Assembly: GCF_019429535.1 (NCBI RefSeq)
Contig: NZ_JAHXZM010000004.1
Location: 186,001-250,000, forward strand
Origin: Sphingomonas citricola
Lineage (GTDB): Bacteria; Pseudomonadota; Alphaproteobacteria; Sphingomonadales; Sphingomonadaceae
Direction of reading: 5' to 3'
Length of the DNA: 64,000 bases
The translations under genes were made by a program, and so were the position numbers. Below, in pieces: positions 1-7,929 of the stretch. Under the pieces are notes generated by a model, which saw only the letters and a list, made by a program, of their open reading frames with translations, searched no databases and was not told where the DNA came from. The number at the start of each line of letters is the position of its first letter. Position 1 is the stretch's first letter.

Positions 1-1190
1 GCGCCCTCACCCATCACGCCGACGAGGTTGAGCAGCAGCCCGAAGGTCACCGGCAGCTCGCCGTCGGGCAGCTTGCCGTCGTGGATGTGGTGGACCGGAT
101 TGCCGAGCCGTTCCTTGACCGCTTGGCCGGCGTAATTGCCGCGGAACTGCCAATATTCGTCCACCGCGCGCGGGATCACGCCCATGTGGAGCTGCTTCGC
201 CTTCTTGGGCTCGCGGTAGGCGTAGAAAGCGAGACTTTCCTCGGGGCCGTAGGTCAGCCACTGCTCGAGGCTCAGGCCGTTACCCTTCGACTTCGAAATC
301 TTCTCGCCATTTTCGTCGAGGAACATCTCGTAGTTGAAGCCCTCGGGCGGACGTCCGCCGAGGACGCGCGCGATTCGGGACGATTGCGTCACCGAATCGA
401 TCAGGTCCTTGCCCGCCATCTCGTAATCGACGCCGAGCGCGACCCAGCGCATCGCCCAATCGACCTTCCACTGCAGCTTGGACATGCCGCCGAGCGCACT
501 CTGTTCGACGCGCTCGTTCGTGGCGGGATCGGTGAAGGCGATCGTCCCCGCCTCGGCGTCGACCACCTCGACCGGCACCTGAAGCACGATGCCGCTCACC
601 TGGCTGATCGGCAGGATCGGCGAGTAGGTCGCGCGGCGCTCGGCGCGGAGCGTCGGCAGCATGACGTCCATCACGCCCCCGAAATGCCGCAGCACGCCGC
701 GTAGCGCCTCGTCGAAGCGGCCTTGCGTGTAGCAATCGGTCGAGGAGACGAATTCGTAGTCGAACCCGAAGCGGTCGAGGAATTGCCGCAGCATCGCGTT
801 GTTGTGCGCGGCGAAACTGTCGAACTTGCCGAACGGATCGGGGATGCGCGTCAGCGGCTTGCCCAGATGCTCGGCGAGCATCGCGCCATTCGGCACATTG
901 TCGGGCACCTTGCGCAGGCCGTCCATGTCGTCGCTGAATGCGACCAGCCGGGTCGGCTGATCGGACAAGGCGTGAAACGCCTGGCGCACCATCGTCGTGC
1001 GCAGCACCTCGTTGAAAGTGCCGATGTGCGGCAAACCCGAGGGACCGTAGCCGGTTTCGAACAGGACGGCCTCGCCGCCCGGCTTGCCGTTCGGATAACG
1101 TTTGAGGAGCTTGCGCGCCTCCTCGTACGGCCAGGCCTTGGATTCCAGGGCAGCGGATCGGAGGTCGGGGGAGCGCAGTTCGTCGTTCAT
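1..1190 (-). CDS. lysS: Lysyl-tRNA synthetase, class I (3' end cut by window edge)
   Basis: Charges tRNA-Lys with lysine in the cytoplasm. This is the class I (archaeal-type) enzyme that many alphaproteobacteria use in place of the class II enzyme. About 396 codons are present and the C-terminal anticodon-binding part runs off the left edge. The Rossmann HIGH-like motif PHIGT lies within the first 60 residues, and the KMSKS-like motif KISKSKG is encoded near 275-300 in the window. The ATG at 1190 gives the N-terminus [10 protein letters not shown], about 50 bases from the divergent crtZ. Family assignment is firm. Confidence 0.95.
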   Translation of the reverse strand, partial: MNDELRSPDLRSAALESKAWPYEEARKLLKRYPNGKPGGEAVLFETGYGPSGLPHIGTFNEVLRTTMVRQAFHALSDQPTRLVAFSDDMDGLRKVPDNVPNGAMLAEHLGKPLTRIPDPFGKFDSFAAHNNAMLRQFLDRFGFDYEFVSSTDCYTQGRFDEALRGVLRHFGGVMDVMLPTLRAERRATYSPILPISQVSGIVLQVPVEVVDAEAGTIAFTDPATNERVEQSALGGMSKLQWKVDWAMRWVALGVDYEMAGKDLIDSVTQSSRIARVLGGRPPEGFNYEMFLDENGEKISKSKGNGLSLEQWLTYGPEESLAFYAYREPKKAKQLHMGVIPRAVDEYWQFRGNYAGQAVKERLGNPVHHIHDGKLPDGELPVTFGLLLNLVGVMGEG

Positions 1191-1243
1191 GGTGCGGTGC
1201 GACGTAGCGATTCGGCCGCGCCAACGCTATATGCGCGAACACA

Positions 1244-1768
1244 ATGGCTTTGTGGTCCGCGCTTTTCCTGTTCCTCGTCACCGTCGTGCTGATGGAGGGC
1301 TTCGCCTATGCGATGCATCGCTGGGTGATGCACGGGCCCGGTTGGTTCCTGCACAAGAGCCACCACCGCGCGCGCGACGGCCACTGGGAGCTGAACGATC
1401 TCTACGCGGTGATCTTTGCCGTGCCGTCGATCCTGATGATCTACGGCGCGCTGCATTACGGCTGGTGGCCGGGGTTCGTTTGGATCGGCGCGGGCGTCGC
1501 CGCGTACGGCATGATCTATTTCGGCTTCCACGACGTGATCGTGCATCGCCGCGTGCCGACGCGTTACCTGCCCAGGGGCCGCTACATGAAGCGGATCGTC
1601 CAGGCGCACCGGTTGCACCACGTGGTCGAGACGCGCGAGGGCAACGTCAGCTTCGGCTTCATCGTCGCGCCGCGGCCCGAGGATCTGAAGGCCGAGCTGA
1701 AGCGCCGCGGACGCAAGGGCGTACGCCAGTCGACGGTACCGCATCCCTCGGTCTTTGCCGAAGATTAA
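1244..1768 (+). CDS. crtZ: Beta-carotene 3-hydroxylase (CrtZ family)
   Basis: Di-iron membrane hydroxylase that converts beta-carotene via cryptoxanthin to zeaxanthin. The 174-residue length fits the family. It belongs to the fatty-acid hydroxylase superfamily and shows the expected histidine clusters: H25/H30 (HRWVMH), H37/H40/H41 (HKSHH), H96/H101 and H122/H125/H126 (HRLHH). Hydrophobic segments lie around residues 1-20 and 52-95. It is about 37 kb from crtYIB, so the pathway is split. A PilZ gene follows after 12 nt on the same strand. The ATG at 1244 has no strong Shine-Dalgarno sequence but gives the family N-terminus. Confidence 0.92.
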   Translation: MALWSALFLFLVTVVLMEGFAYAMHRWVMHGPGWFLHKSHHRARDGHWELNDLYAVIFAVPSILMIYGALHYGWWPGFVWIGAGVAAYGMIYFGFHDVIVHRRVPTRYLPRGRYMKRIVQAHRLHHVVETREGNVSFGFIVAPRPEDLKAELKRRGRKGVRQSTVPHPSVFAED

Positions 1769-1780
1769 CCCTTTGGGCGC

Positions 1781-2119
1781 ATGAATCGGCGCATGGAACC
1801 CGCCGTCCCGATTCCCGCGCCTTCCGAAGTGGAGGAAAACCGCCACGCTCTGCGCCGGGCGGTGAAGATGAAGGCGCATCTGCGCGACCGCGGCAACACG
1901 CGGTTCGAGATCGAGGTGGTCGACTTGTCGGTCACCGGTTTCCGCGCGCAGACGAGCTTCACGCTGTGGCCGGGGACGACCGTGTGGCTGACGCTGCCGG
2001 GGCTTGCCGCGGTCGAGGCAGTGGTCGCGTGGCGCGACAAGTTCCGTTACGGCTGCGCGTTCGCCAAGCCGTTGCACCCCGCGGTGTTCGATCATATTGT
2101 AGCTTTAGGCGAGCGGTAA
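1781..2119 (+). CDS. PilZ-domain protein (single domain)
   Basis: A 112-residue single-domain protein. PilZ domains typically bind cyclic di-GMP through an RxxxR motif and a later (D/N)xSxxG motif. Both are visible: R21-HALRR at the start of the domain and DLSVTG near residues 48-53. There is no effector domain, so any output must come from a partner protein. A second in-frame ATG at 1793 is an alternative start, and neither has a clear ribosome-binding site. It lies 12 nt after crtZ and a strong terminator follows at 2198, so the two may be co-transcribed. The function beyond likely c-di-GMP binding is unknown. Confidence 0.8.
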   Translation: MNRRMEPAVPIPAPSEVEENRHALRRAVKMKAHLRDRGNTRFEIEVVDLSVTGFRAQTSFTLWPGTTVWLTLPGLAAVEAVVAWRDKFRYGCAFAKPLHPAVFDHIVALGER

Positions 2120-2164
2120 GCGCGACCGCGTCGCGCTGATCGCGCCAGCGAACCGCTCGCCCTG

Positions 2165-2321
2165 CCGGCAGGTCGGCGCAGCCGAGCCTGGCCGAAGACG
2201 CGGGCTTTGCCCGCGTTTTTCTTAGTTGGCCTTCTTCGTCAGCGACTACCGCGCCCGGAAGAAACCCCACGCGGGCAAAGCCCGCGTCGTCGGCCGGATC
2301 AGGCTGGCGCCTGTCCGCCGG
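2165..2321. repeat. Inverted pair of ~52-bp REP-like palindromic elements
   Basis: Copy 1 spans 2165-2216 on the plus strand and copy 2 spans 2269-2321 on the minus strand, with about 52 bp between them. Each ends in a perfect 19-bp palindrome, ACGCGGGCTTTGCCCGCGT (8-bp stem, 3-nt loop). Upstream of it is a similar GC-rich arm beginning CCGGC[A/G]G and containing GGCGC, AGCC and GGCCGA. The arms match over most of their length with a few indels. This tail-to-tail arrangement resembles the REP/BIME elements of other bacteria. Naming the family is inference. Confidence 0.7.
2198..2222 (+). terminator. Rho-independent terminator after the PilZ gene
   Basis: An 8-bp GC-rich stem (2198-2205 with 2209-2216) and a TTT loop are followed directly by a run of T residues to 2220. 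It is the palindrome of REP-like copy 1. The mirror palindrome at 2269-2287 lies downstream of prs on the minus strand and could help end that transcript, although it lacks a T tract. Confidence 0.75.
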
Positions 2322-2380
2322 CCGTGCCGGGCGATGCCGCTCTCGCGGCACCGGCGCGAACGCAGGCGCGCCTTCACCCG

Positions 2381-3316
2381 TCAGTCAAACAAACTACTAA
2401 CGCTAGTCTCGTCCGCGATCCGCTTGATCGCCTCCGCCAGTAGCGGTGCGATCGTCAGGTGGCGGATCTTCTCCGCCTTGCCGATCGATTCGTGGTTGCC
2501 GATCGAATCGGTGATGACCAGCTCGCGCAACGACGAACCCTCGACCCGCGCTACCGCGCCGCCCGACAGCACGCCGTGCGTGACATAGGCGACGACGTCC
2601 TCCGCCCCCGCCTCACGCAGCGCGGCCGCAGCGTTGCACAGCGTGCCCGCCGAATCGACGATGTCGTCGATCAGCACGCAGAACCGCCCCTCGACGTCGC
2701 CGATGATGTTCATGACCTCCGATTCGCCCGCGCGCTCGCGCCGCTTGTCGACGATCGCGAGCGGGGCGTTGTCGAGCCGCTTCGACAGCGCGCGCGCGCG
2801 CACCACGCCGCCGACGTCGGGGGAGACGACCATCAGGTTCTTGTCACCGAAGCGCGTGCGGATGTCCGCGCTCATGACGGGGGCGGCGAACAGATTGTCG
2901 GTCGGGATGTCGAAGAAACCCTGGATCTGCCCGGCGTGGAGGTCGACCGAGAGCACGCGGTCGGCGCCCGCGGTAGTGATCAGGTTCGCGACGAGCTTCG
3001 CCGAGATCGGCGTGCGCGGTCCGGGCTTCCGATCCTGACGCGCGTAGCCGAAATACGGGATCACCGCGGTGATCCGCTTCGCCGACGCGCGGTGGCACGC
3101 GTCGATCATGATTAGCAGCTCCATCAGATTGTCGTTGACCGGGTAGCTGGTCGACTGGAGCAGGAACACGTCCTCGCCGCGGACATTCTCCATGATCTCG
3201 ACGAAGATCTCCTCGTCGGCGAATCGCCTGACCAGCGCCTCGGTCAGCGGCACCTCGAGATAATCCGAGATCGCGGTGGCGAGCGGCAGATTGGAGTTGC
3301 CGGTCAACAGCTTCAT
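2381..3316 (-). CDS. prs: Ribose-phosphate pyrophosphokinase
   Basis: Makes PRPP from ribose-5-phosphate and ATP for nucleotide, histidine and tryptophan synthesis. The protein has 311 residues, normal for class I PRPP synthetase. Visible signatures are the [15 protein letters not shown] segment around residues 125-140 and the PRPP-binding loop [15 protein letters not shown] in the C-terminal half. The ATG at 3316 gives the canonical N-terminus [13 protein letters not shown] and has an AAAGGGA ribosome-binding site just upstream. An ATG further upstream would add about 30 non-homologous residues and is rejected. It is monocistronic, with a palindrome downstream. Confidence 0.96.
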   Translation of the reverse strand: MKLLTGNSNLPLATAISDYLEVPLTEALVRRFADEEIFVEIMENVRGEDVFLLQSTSYPVNDNLMELLIMIDACHRASAKRITAVIPYFGYARQDRKPGPRTPISAKLVANLITTAGADRVLSVDLHAGQIQGFFDIPTDNLFAAPVMSADIRTRFGDKNLMVVSPDVGGVVRARALSKRLDNAPLAIVDKRRERAGESEVMNIIGDVEGRFCVLIDDIVDSAGTLCNAAAALREAGAEDVVAYVTHGVLSGGAVARVEGSSLRELVITDSIGNHESIGKAEKIRHLTIAPLLAEAIKRIADETSVSSLFD

Positions 3317-3428
3317 GGTGTGGTCCCTTTCGCGCGCCGGCTTTAGCCGCCGTGCGCGCGATGGCAATGGGCGGGAGTGCAGGTGGCGGGACGCCGGCCC
3401 TGGCATCGGGCACAGGTGGGCGCAGGTG

Positions 3429-3641
3429 ATGTCTGCACGCGCCCGGCTTCGGGCATTCAGAACTTTGCAGTATCAGGCGGAAAAGCTCCTACCGCCTTAT
3501 ATTGGCTGCACGCTCGCTGGCTGCTTATCATCACCGTTGCGAGAAAAGACCCCGGCGCTGTTTTGGCTTTCAGCTTCGATCTATGCCGTGGCGGCTCTGT
3601 TTTTCGCCGTCGACGCCATCGCCGGCTTTTTCCACGGTTAG
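3429..3641 (+). CDS. Possible small membrane peptide (orphan)
   Basis: A 70-codon reading frame whose C-terminal third is strongly hydrophobic ([20 protein letters not shown]), as in a single-span membrane peptide. The first half is arginine-rich and unremarkable. It sits in a lower-GC patch between prs and herA. No homologue is recognised and the ribosome-binding site is weak, so it may not be expressed. If it is not a gene, 3317-3686 holds nothing else that can be named. Confidence 0.25.
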   Translation: MSARARLRAFRTLQYQAEKLLPPYIGCTLAGCLSSPLREKTPALFWLSASIYAVAALFFAVDAIAGFFHG

Positions 3642-3686
3642 TTAAGCCCCGAATTTTATCTTCCACGTATACAGATTTTAACGGTC

Positions 3687-3983
3687 CTACTGAGCAGCTA
3701 CAAACCGGAAACACCCGGTCAGGCAAACGATCAGGGCGAGTGCGTTACCTAGTCTGACTTTCCCACTCGCTGCTAGAATTAGACCGACGGATCCGATTAT
3801 ATTCGTCACTACCCAGAAGCCTGGATCTCCAACAGCTTCGCTGCCCCGTGGGAGTTGGTACTCCTCAAATCCAGCAGACGAGCCGAACATAAAAGTAAGC
3901 CGGGTCACCAGCGCTATTGCCGCCGCGGGCAAGATCAGAGGGAAAACTGCTCGTACAATCCGGTACAGATTTTTGCTGATCAT
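3687..3983 (-). CDS. Small multi-span membrane protein, unknown
   Basis: A 98-residue protein not recognised as a known family. Hydrophobic stretches near residues 12-32, 56-72 and 78-95 suggest two or three membrane spans. Its codons are much less G/C-biased at third positions than those of prs or herA, and the surrounding DNA is visibly AT-richer, which suggests recent acquisition. The ATG at 3983 is the first start available, with no good Shine-Dalgarno sequence. The neighbours on both sides are other orphan small frames. Confidence 0.5.
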   Translation of the reverse strand: MISKNLYRIVRAVFPLILPAAAIALVTRLTFMFGSSAGFEEYQLPRGSEAVGDPGFWVVTNIIGSVGLILAASGKVRLGNALALIVCLTGCFRFVAAQ

Positions 3984-4057
3984 GGGCCATGAGTTATAAG
4001 GTTTGAAGCTCGTTTGTCACCAAAACACGACATCTCCCGAGAAATAGCTGCTACCCT

Positions 4058-4381
4058 CTAGCATCCATTGGCATCTACTATGTAGACAATGGCTTTACCG
4101 CGCGAAGTCGGTTCCCAGCCAGCGAGCAAAGCAGCACGAACCCCATTGGCGACGATAGCATTAGTGATCTTCGGGCGCTGTAGCTGGGGTGAGCCATTCG
4201 ATGAACGCTTGGGCATGGGAAACTCCAGCACCGCTTCCCGCCGTGCATCTATTTGCCGCACGGCGACGGTCATGCCCCGCCAACCATCAGCCGTGCACCA
4301 TTGCGGCTCACGTTGAAGGGTCCACTTGTAGCTCTGCCCGTCGACGTCAACGACACCAGTAAGGTCGCGCTTGTGCAGCAT
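4058..4381 (-). CDS. Conserved-looking hypothetical protein, cytoplasmic
   Basis: A 107-residue soluble protein with no signal peptide or membrane span. The segment YKWTLQREPQWCTADGWRGM, followed by charged strands, looks like a compact beta-rich domain, and the C-terminus (WEPTSRGKAIVYIVDANGC) ends in a short hydrophobic strand. Similar small proteins of unknown role seem to occur in alphaproteobacteria, but that is from memory and no function can be given. It lies in the lower-GC patch, 74 nt from the membrane-protein gene on the same strand. Confidence 0.55.
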   Translation of the reverse strand: MLHKRDLTGVVDVDGQSYKWTLQREPQWCTADGWRGMTVAVRQIDARREAVLEFPMPKRSSNGSPQLQRPKITNAIVANGVRAALLAGWEPTSRGKAIVYIVDANGC

Positions 4382-4447
4382 CGCGCTAGCTTATCGAAGC
4401 TATGCCCACTTTCTACTAGCAGCAGACATTTGGATCACTAATTCTGT

Positions 4448-6106
4448 CTACCGCCCCTGCGCACGCCAGCGTTGGATGACGCGCTGGACGATCTGATCCT
4501 CGCCGCCGACCTCGCGCCACAATTCGGTGAAGACGGGGTCGGCCGATGCCGGGCGCTTCGCGGGTTCGAGCGTGTCGAGCGCGACGCGGACGGGGATCGA
4601 CACGCCCTCGCCGCAGATGATGCACTCGCGGTTCCGGAGCGCGGGGATCGAATCGAGGAAGCCGCGCGCGCCCTCGGGCATCGCCGCGCGGACGAACGCC
4701 TGATCGCGCTCGTTGTTGAGCCGCATCGCGATGATCGTGCCGCACTGCGACAGGACGCCTTCGGCGAGGTCCGACGGGCGCTGCGTGATCAGGCCGAGCG
4801 AGACGCCGTATTTGCGGCCTTCCTTCGCGATGCGGCTGAGGATGCGCGACACCGCGCCCTGGCGGTCGCGTTCCGAGGGGACGTAACGGTGCGCTTCCTC
4901 GCAGACGAGCAGGATCGGGCGCTGCGGTTCGTTGCGTGACCAGATCGCGAAGTCGAACACCATGCGGCTCAGCACCGCGACGACGACCGAGGTGATCTCG
5001 CTCGGCACGCCCGACACGTCGATGATCGAGATCGGCTTGCCGTCGCCGGGCAGGCGGAAGATGCGCGCCATGAACGCCGCCATCGTGTCGGCGACGAGCA
5101 TCCCTGAGAACATGAACCCGAAGCGCGGATCGGCCTTGATCTCCTCGATCTTGGTCTTGAGCCGGAGATAGGGCGCGGTGCTGCCGGCGCGGTCGATCTT
5201 GCCCATTTCCTGCTGGATGAGCTGCAACAGGTCGCTGAGCAGATAGGGCACCGGCGCGTCGACGGTGAGCTTGGGAATCTCCTGCCCCACCCGCCCCTTG
5301 GCGCGCGCGGCGAGCAGGCATTTGGCGAGGATGTCGGCATCGACCTGCCGCTCGGCACCCGAGGAGGTCAGGAACACCTCGCAATGTTCCTCGAAGTTCA
5401 TCAGCCAGTACGGCATCTGCAGGTTGTTGACGTCGTGCAGCGCACCATTGTCGCGGAACGCCGCGCCATATTCGCCGTGCGGGTCGATCATCACGATATG
5501 ACCCTGCGGCGCGAGCGCGCAGATGCGGTGGAGGATCAGCGCCGCCGCGGTCGACTTGCCGGTACCGGTGGAGCCCAGCAGCGCGAAATGCTTGCCGAGC
5601 ATCGCGTCGACGAACAGGGCGCCGCGGACGTGATCGGTCGGGTAGACGTGGCCGACCTCGACCACGGTCTGATCCTCCGCGGCGTAGACCTGGACGAGAT
5701 CGTCGGCGGTGACGGGAAAGATTTCCGTCCCCGGCATGGGATAGCGCGTCACACCGCGGCGGAAGTTGAACAGGCGGCCGGTCAGCCGCTCCTCGTCGCC
5801 TTCGCCGAGGAAATCGATCGCGGCGACGATCTGCCCCGCCGTGCCGGGTGCGAGTTGAAGCGAGCGGATGCTCGCGATCAGCCAGGCGGTGCCGTTATGC
5901 ACCTTCAACTGGCCGCCGACCTGCCCCGTGCTGGCGAGCACCGCGTCGGCGCTGCCGCCGAGCAAGGTGAGCGCGGCGACGTCGAGCACGACTTCGCTGC
6001 GCGAACCAGCGACCTCGAGCACGTAGCCGATCGGCGCCACCGCGGGGGCGGTGCCGAGCGCGGTTACCGCGTCCGCGAAGACATGGGATGCGGGCTGGTC
6101 GTTCAT
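4448..6106 (-). CDS. HerA-like ATPase (DUF87/FtsK-HerA superfamily)
   Basis: A hexameric, HerA-type motor ATPase of 552 residues. An N-terminal beta-barrel (HAS-barrel-like) region occupies about residues 1-160. It is followed by the Walker A motif GSTGTGKST at 178-186, then IVMIDPHGEYG, and a Walker B-like LLVCEEAHRYVP in the C-terminal half with the arginine-rich SRIAKEGRKYG stretch after it. In archaea HerA pairs with the nuclease NurA for DNA end resection. No NurA-like gene adjoins it here, so the bacterial role is open. The ATG at 6106 gives the family N-terminus. Confidence 0.85.
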   Translation of the reverse strand: MNDQPASHVFADAVTALGTAPAVAPIGYVLEVAGSRSEVVLDVAALTLLGGSADAVLASTGQVGGQLKVHNGTAWLIASIRSLQLAPGTAGQIVAAIDFLGEGDEERLTGRLFNFRRGVTRYPMPGTEIFPVTADDLVQVYAAEDQTVVEVGHVYPTDHVRGALFVDAMLGKHFALLGSTGTGKSTAAALILHRICALAPQGHIVMIDPHGEYGAAFRDNGALHDVNNLQMPYWLMNFEEHCEVFLTSSGAERQVDADILAKCLLAARAKGRVGQEIPKLTVDAPVPYLLSDLLQLIQQEMGKIDRAGSTAPYLRLKTKIEEIKADPRFGFMFSGMLVADTMAAFMARIFRLPGDGKPISIIDVSGVPSEITSVVVAVLSRMVFDFAIWSRNEPQRPILLVCEEAHRYVPSERDRQGAVSRILSRIAKEGRKYGVSLGLITQRPSDLAEGVLSQCGTIIAMRLNNERDQAFVRAAMPEGARGFLDSIPALRNRECIICGEGVSIPVRVALDTLEPAKRPASADPVFTELWREVGGEDQIVQRVIQRWRAQGR

Positions 6107-6195
6107 GCGAATTGGCCGATCATGCGGGTGAGCGATAACCAGCAGGTGTAAATTTTTGTGTAACCGCGTCCGAAACGGAGTGATTTCTACGCGAT

Positions 6196-6966
6196 CTACT
6201 TCCTCCGCGCGAACCGCCCCGCGCCCCAGCCGAGCAATGCCGACAATGCGACCGCGGTCAGGCCGTAGAGGATGGCGTGGCGATCGGCGGCGCGCGTGAC
6301 GAACCGCTCGAACCCGGTCTTGCGCACGTCGATGTCGCGCACCGCGGCGGCGAGGACGCGGCCGTCGCGGATCAGGAACGTTTCCGCGGTGAAGCGCCCC
6401 GTCGGCACGCGCGCGGGGATGGTCAGTCGCGCGCGGTAGAGCACGTCGCCGGTGATCTCGACCGCGCGCGGCGCCTCGACGAACAGGCCGGTGCGGCGGC
6501 GCTGCTCGACCAGCCCGCGGGTGAAGCGGTCCTGCACCGCGGCGGCGGCGTTCGAGGCGGGGGAAAGCTGCAGGCTGTCGAGCCCCAGTTCGTAGATCGC
6601 GCGCGTCCGCGCGTCGACGAGCGTCGTGATCGGGCGCGACGAGGCGATCGCGTAGAAGGACGGTGCCGAGCGATAGCGCAGCGCCTCCGCATTGACCCAG
6701 ATGCCTGCGACCTTTTCCTTTTCGCGGATGATGATCGACTGCGCCGGGCCCTTCAACACGATCGCGACGTCGGTGCGGTGCCCGGGTTCGGGCAGGCGCC
6801 CGCCGGGAAAGAGGATCGCCCCGAACAGCAGCAGTTCCGCGCCGGAGAAACTGTACTTGATCTCGATGTCGCGCTGCGACACGTCGGGGACGAGCACGGG
6901 CTTCGCCTGCCCCATCAGCAGCGGTGTGGCGAGCAGCAACGCGATGCCGACGCGCCGGCGCGTCAC
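6196..6966 (-). CDS. TIGR02186-like membrane-anchored protein
   Basis: A 256-residue protein with an N-terminal signal segment (GIALLLATPLLMGQA). A periplasmic body of about 200 residues follows, with a C-terminal membrane helix near 225-250 (LYGLTAVALSALLGWGAG) and an RRK tail. It matches my memory of the alphaproteobacterial TIGR02186 family, which is often found beside TauE/SafE exporters. The GTG start at 6966 overlaps the exporter stop by 4 nt (GTGA), so translation is coupled. The likely role is an accessory to sulfite or sulfonate export, but this is inferred only from context. Confidence 0.7.
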   Translation of the reverse strand: MTRRRVGIALLLATPLLMGQAKPVLVPDVSQRDIEIKYSFSGAELLLFGAILFPGGRLPEPGHRTDVAIVLKGPAQSIIIREKEKVAGIWVNAEALRYRSAPSFYAIASSRPITTLVDARTRAIYELGLDSLQLSPASNAAAAVQDRFTRGLVEQRRRTGLFVEAPRAVEITGDVLYRARLTIPARVPTGRFTAETFLIRDGRVLAAAVRDIDVRKTGFERFVTRAADRHAILYGLTAVALSALLGWGAGRFARRK

Positions 6967-7877
6967 GACAGCTCCACCGTGTAGATCTCGTCGGGGCGCC
7001 ACGCGAGCCCGAGCGCGACGCGCAGGCAGACCAGCAGCACGACGATCGCGAGCGCGAGGCGCAGATATTCGGGGCGCGCGCGATTGGCGAAACGCGCGCC
7101 GACCTGCGCGCCGACGACCGAGCCGACCAGCAGCAGCGCGGCGAGCACGATGTCGACCGCCTTGGTCGTTGTCGCGTGGACCATCGTCGCGATCATGGTG
7201 ACGAACAGCGTCTGGAACAGCGACGTGCCGACGACGACGCTGGTCGCCATGCCGAGCAGGTAGATCATCGCGGGCACCAGGATGAACCCGCCGCCGACGC
7301 CGAGCAGGACGGTCAGCATGCCGATCCCCAGTCCCAGGAGGAACGGCGCCAGCGGCGAGATGTAGAGGCCCGAGGCGTAGAAGCGCGTCCGCCACGGCAG
7401 GCTGGCGACGAGCGGGTGGTGGCGACGGCGGCGCGGGCGCGGTGCCGCGGCGCCGTGCAGCACGCGGATCGATCGGATCGCCTCGGTCGCCATCAGCGCG
7501 CCGATCCAGCCGAGCAACACGACGTAGATGATGCCGATCACGGTATCGATCTGTCCCGACGCCTGCAGGAAGCGGAACAGGAATGCGCCGATCATCGACC
7601 CGCCAATGCCGCCCGCGACGAGGATCACGCCCATCTTCACGTCGACGCCGCCGCGGCGGAAATGCGCGAACACGCCCGACACGCTCGCGCCGGTCACCTG
7701 GCTCGCCGCCGAGGCCGCGGCGACGGTCGGCGGGATGCCGTAGACGATCAGCAGCGGCGTGGTCAGAAATCCGCCGCCGACCCCGAACATACCCGACAAC
7801 AGCCCGACGCCCGCGCCGAGCGCGATCATGACCAGTGCGTTCACCGACAGGTTCGCGATCGGCAAATAAACGTCCAT
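6963..7877 (-). CDS. TauE/SafE-family sulfite/sulfonate exporter
   Basis: A polytopic inner-membrane permease of 304 residues. The family exports sulfite or organosulfonates. Two repeats are visible, each opening with the glycine-rich signature: GLLSGMFGVGGGFLTTPLL near residues 24-42 and MLTVLLGVGGGFILVPAM in the second half. A basic loop (PRPRRRRHHP) separates the halves. The ATG at 7877 gives MDVYLPIANLSV. It is coupled to the downstream TIGR02186-like gene. The exact substrate cannot be read from the sequence. Confidence 0.85.
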   Translation of the reverse strand: MDVYLPIANLSVNALVMIALGAGVGLLSGMFGVGGGFLTTPLLIVYGIPPTVAAASAASQVTGASVSGVFAHFRRGGVDVKMGVILVAGGIGGSMIGAFLFRFLQASGQIDTVIGIIYVVLLGWIGALMATEAIRSIRVLHGAAAPRPRRRRHHPLVASLPWRTRFYASGLYISPLAPFLLGLGIGMLTVLLGVGGGFILVPAMIYLLGMATSVVVGTSLFQTLFVTMIATMVHATTTKAVDIVLAALLLVGSVVGAQVGARFANRARPEYLRLALAIVVLLVCLRVALGLAWRPDEIYTVELS

Positions 7878-7929
7878 GGCTGCCGGGGTTAGTCGTTTCG
7901 CGCCGCGCGCGATAGCCGCACCCGGCGCG

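Noticed and set aside
3377..3757. Plus-strand frame of 126 codons in the low-GC patch after prs
   Set aside because: No ribosome-binding site, no hydrophobic or domain pattern; it overlaps the more plausible small membrane peptide in another frame.
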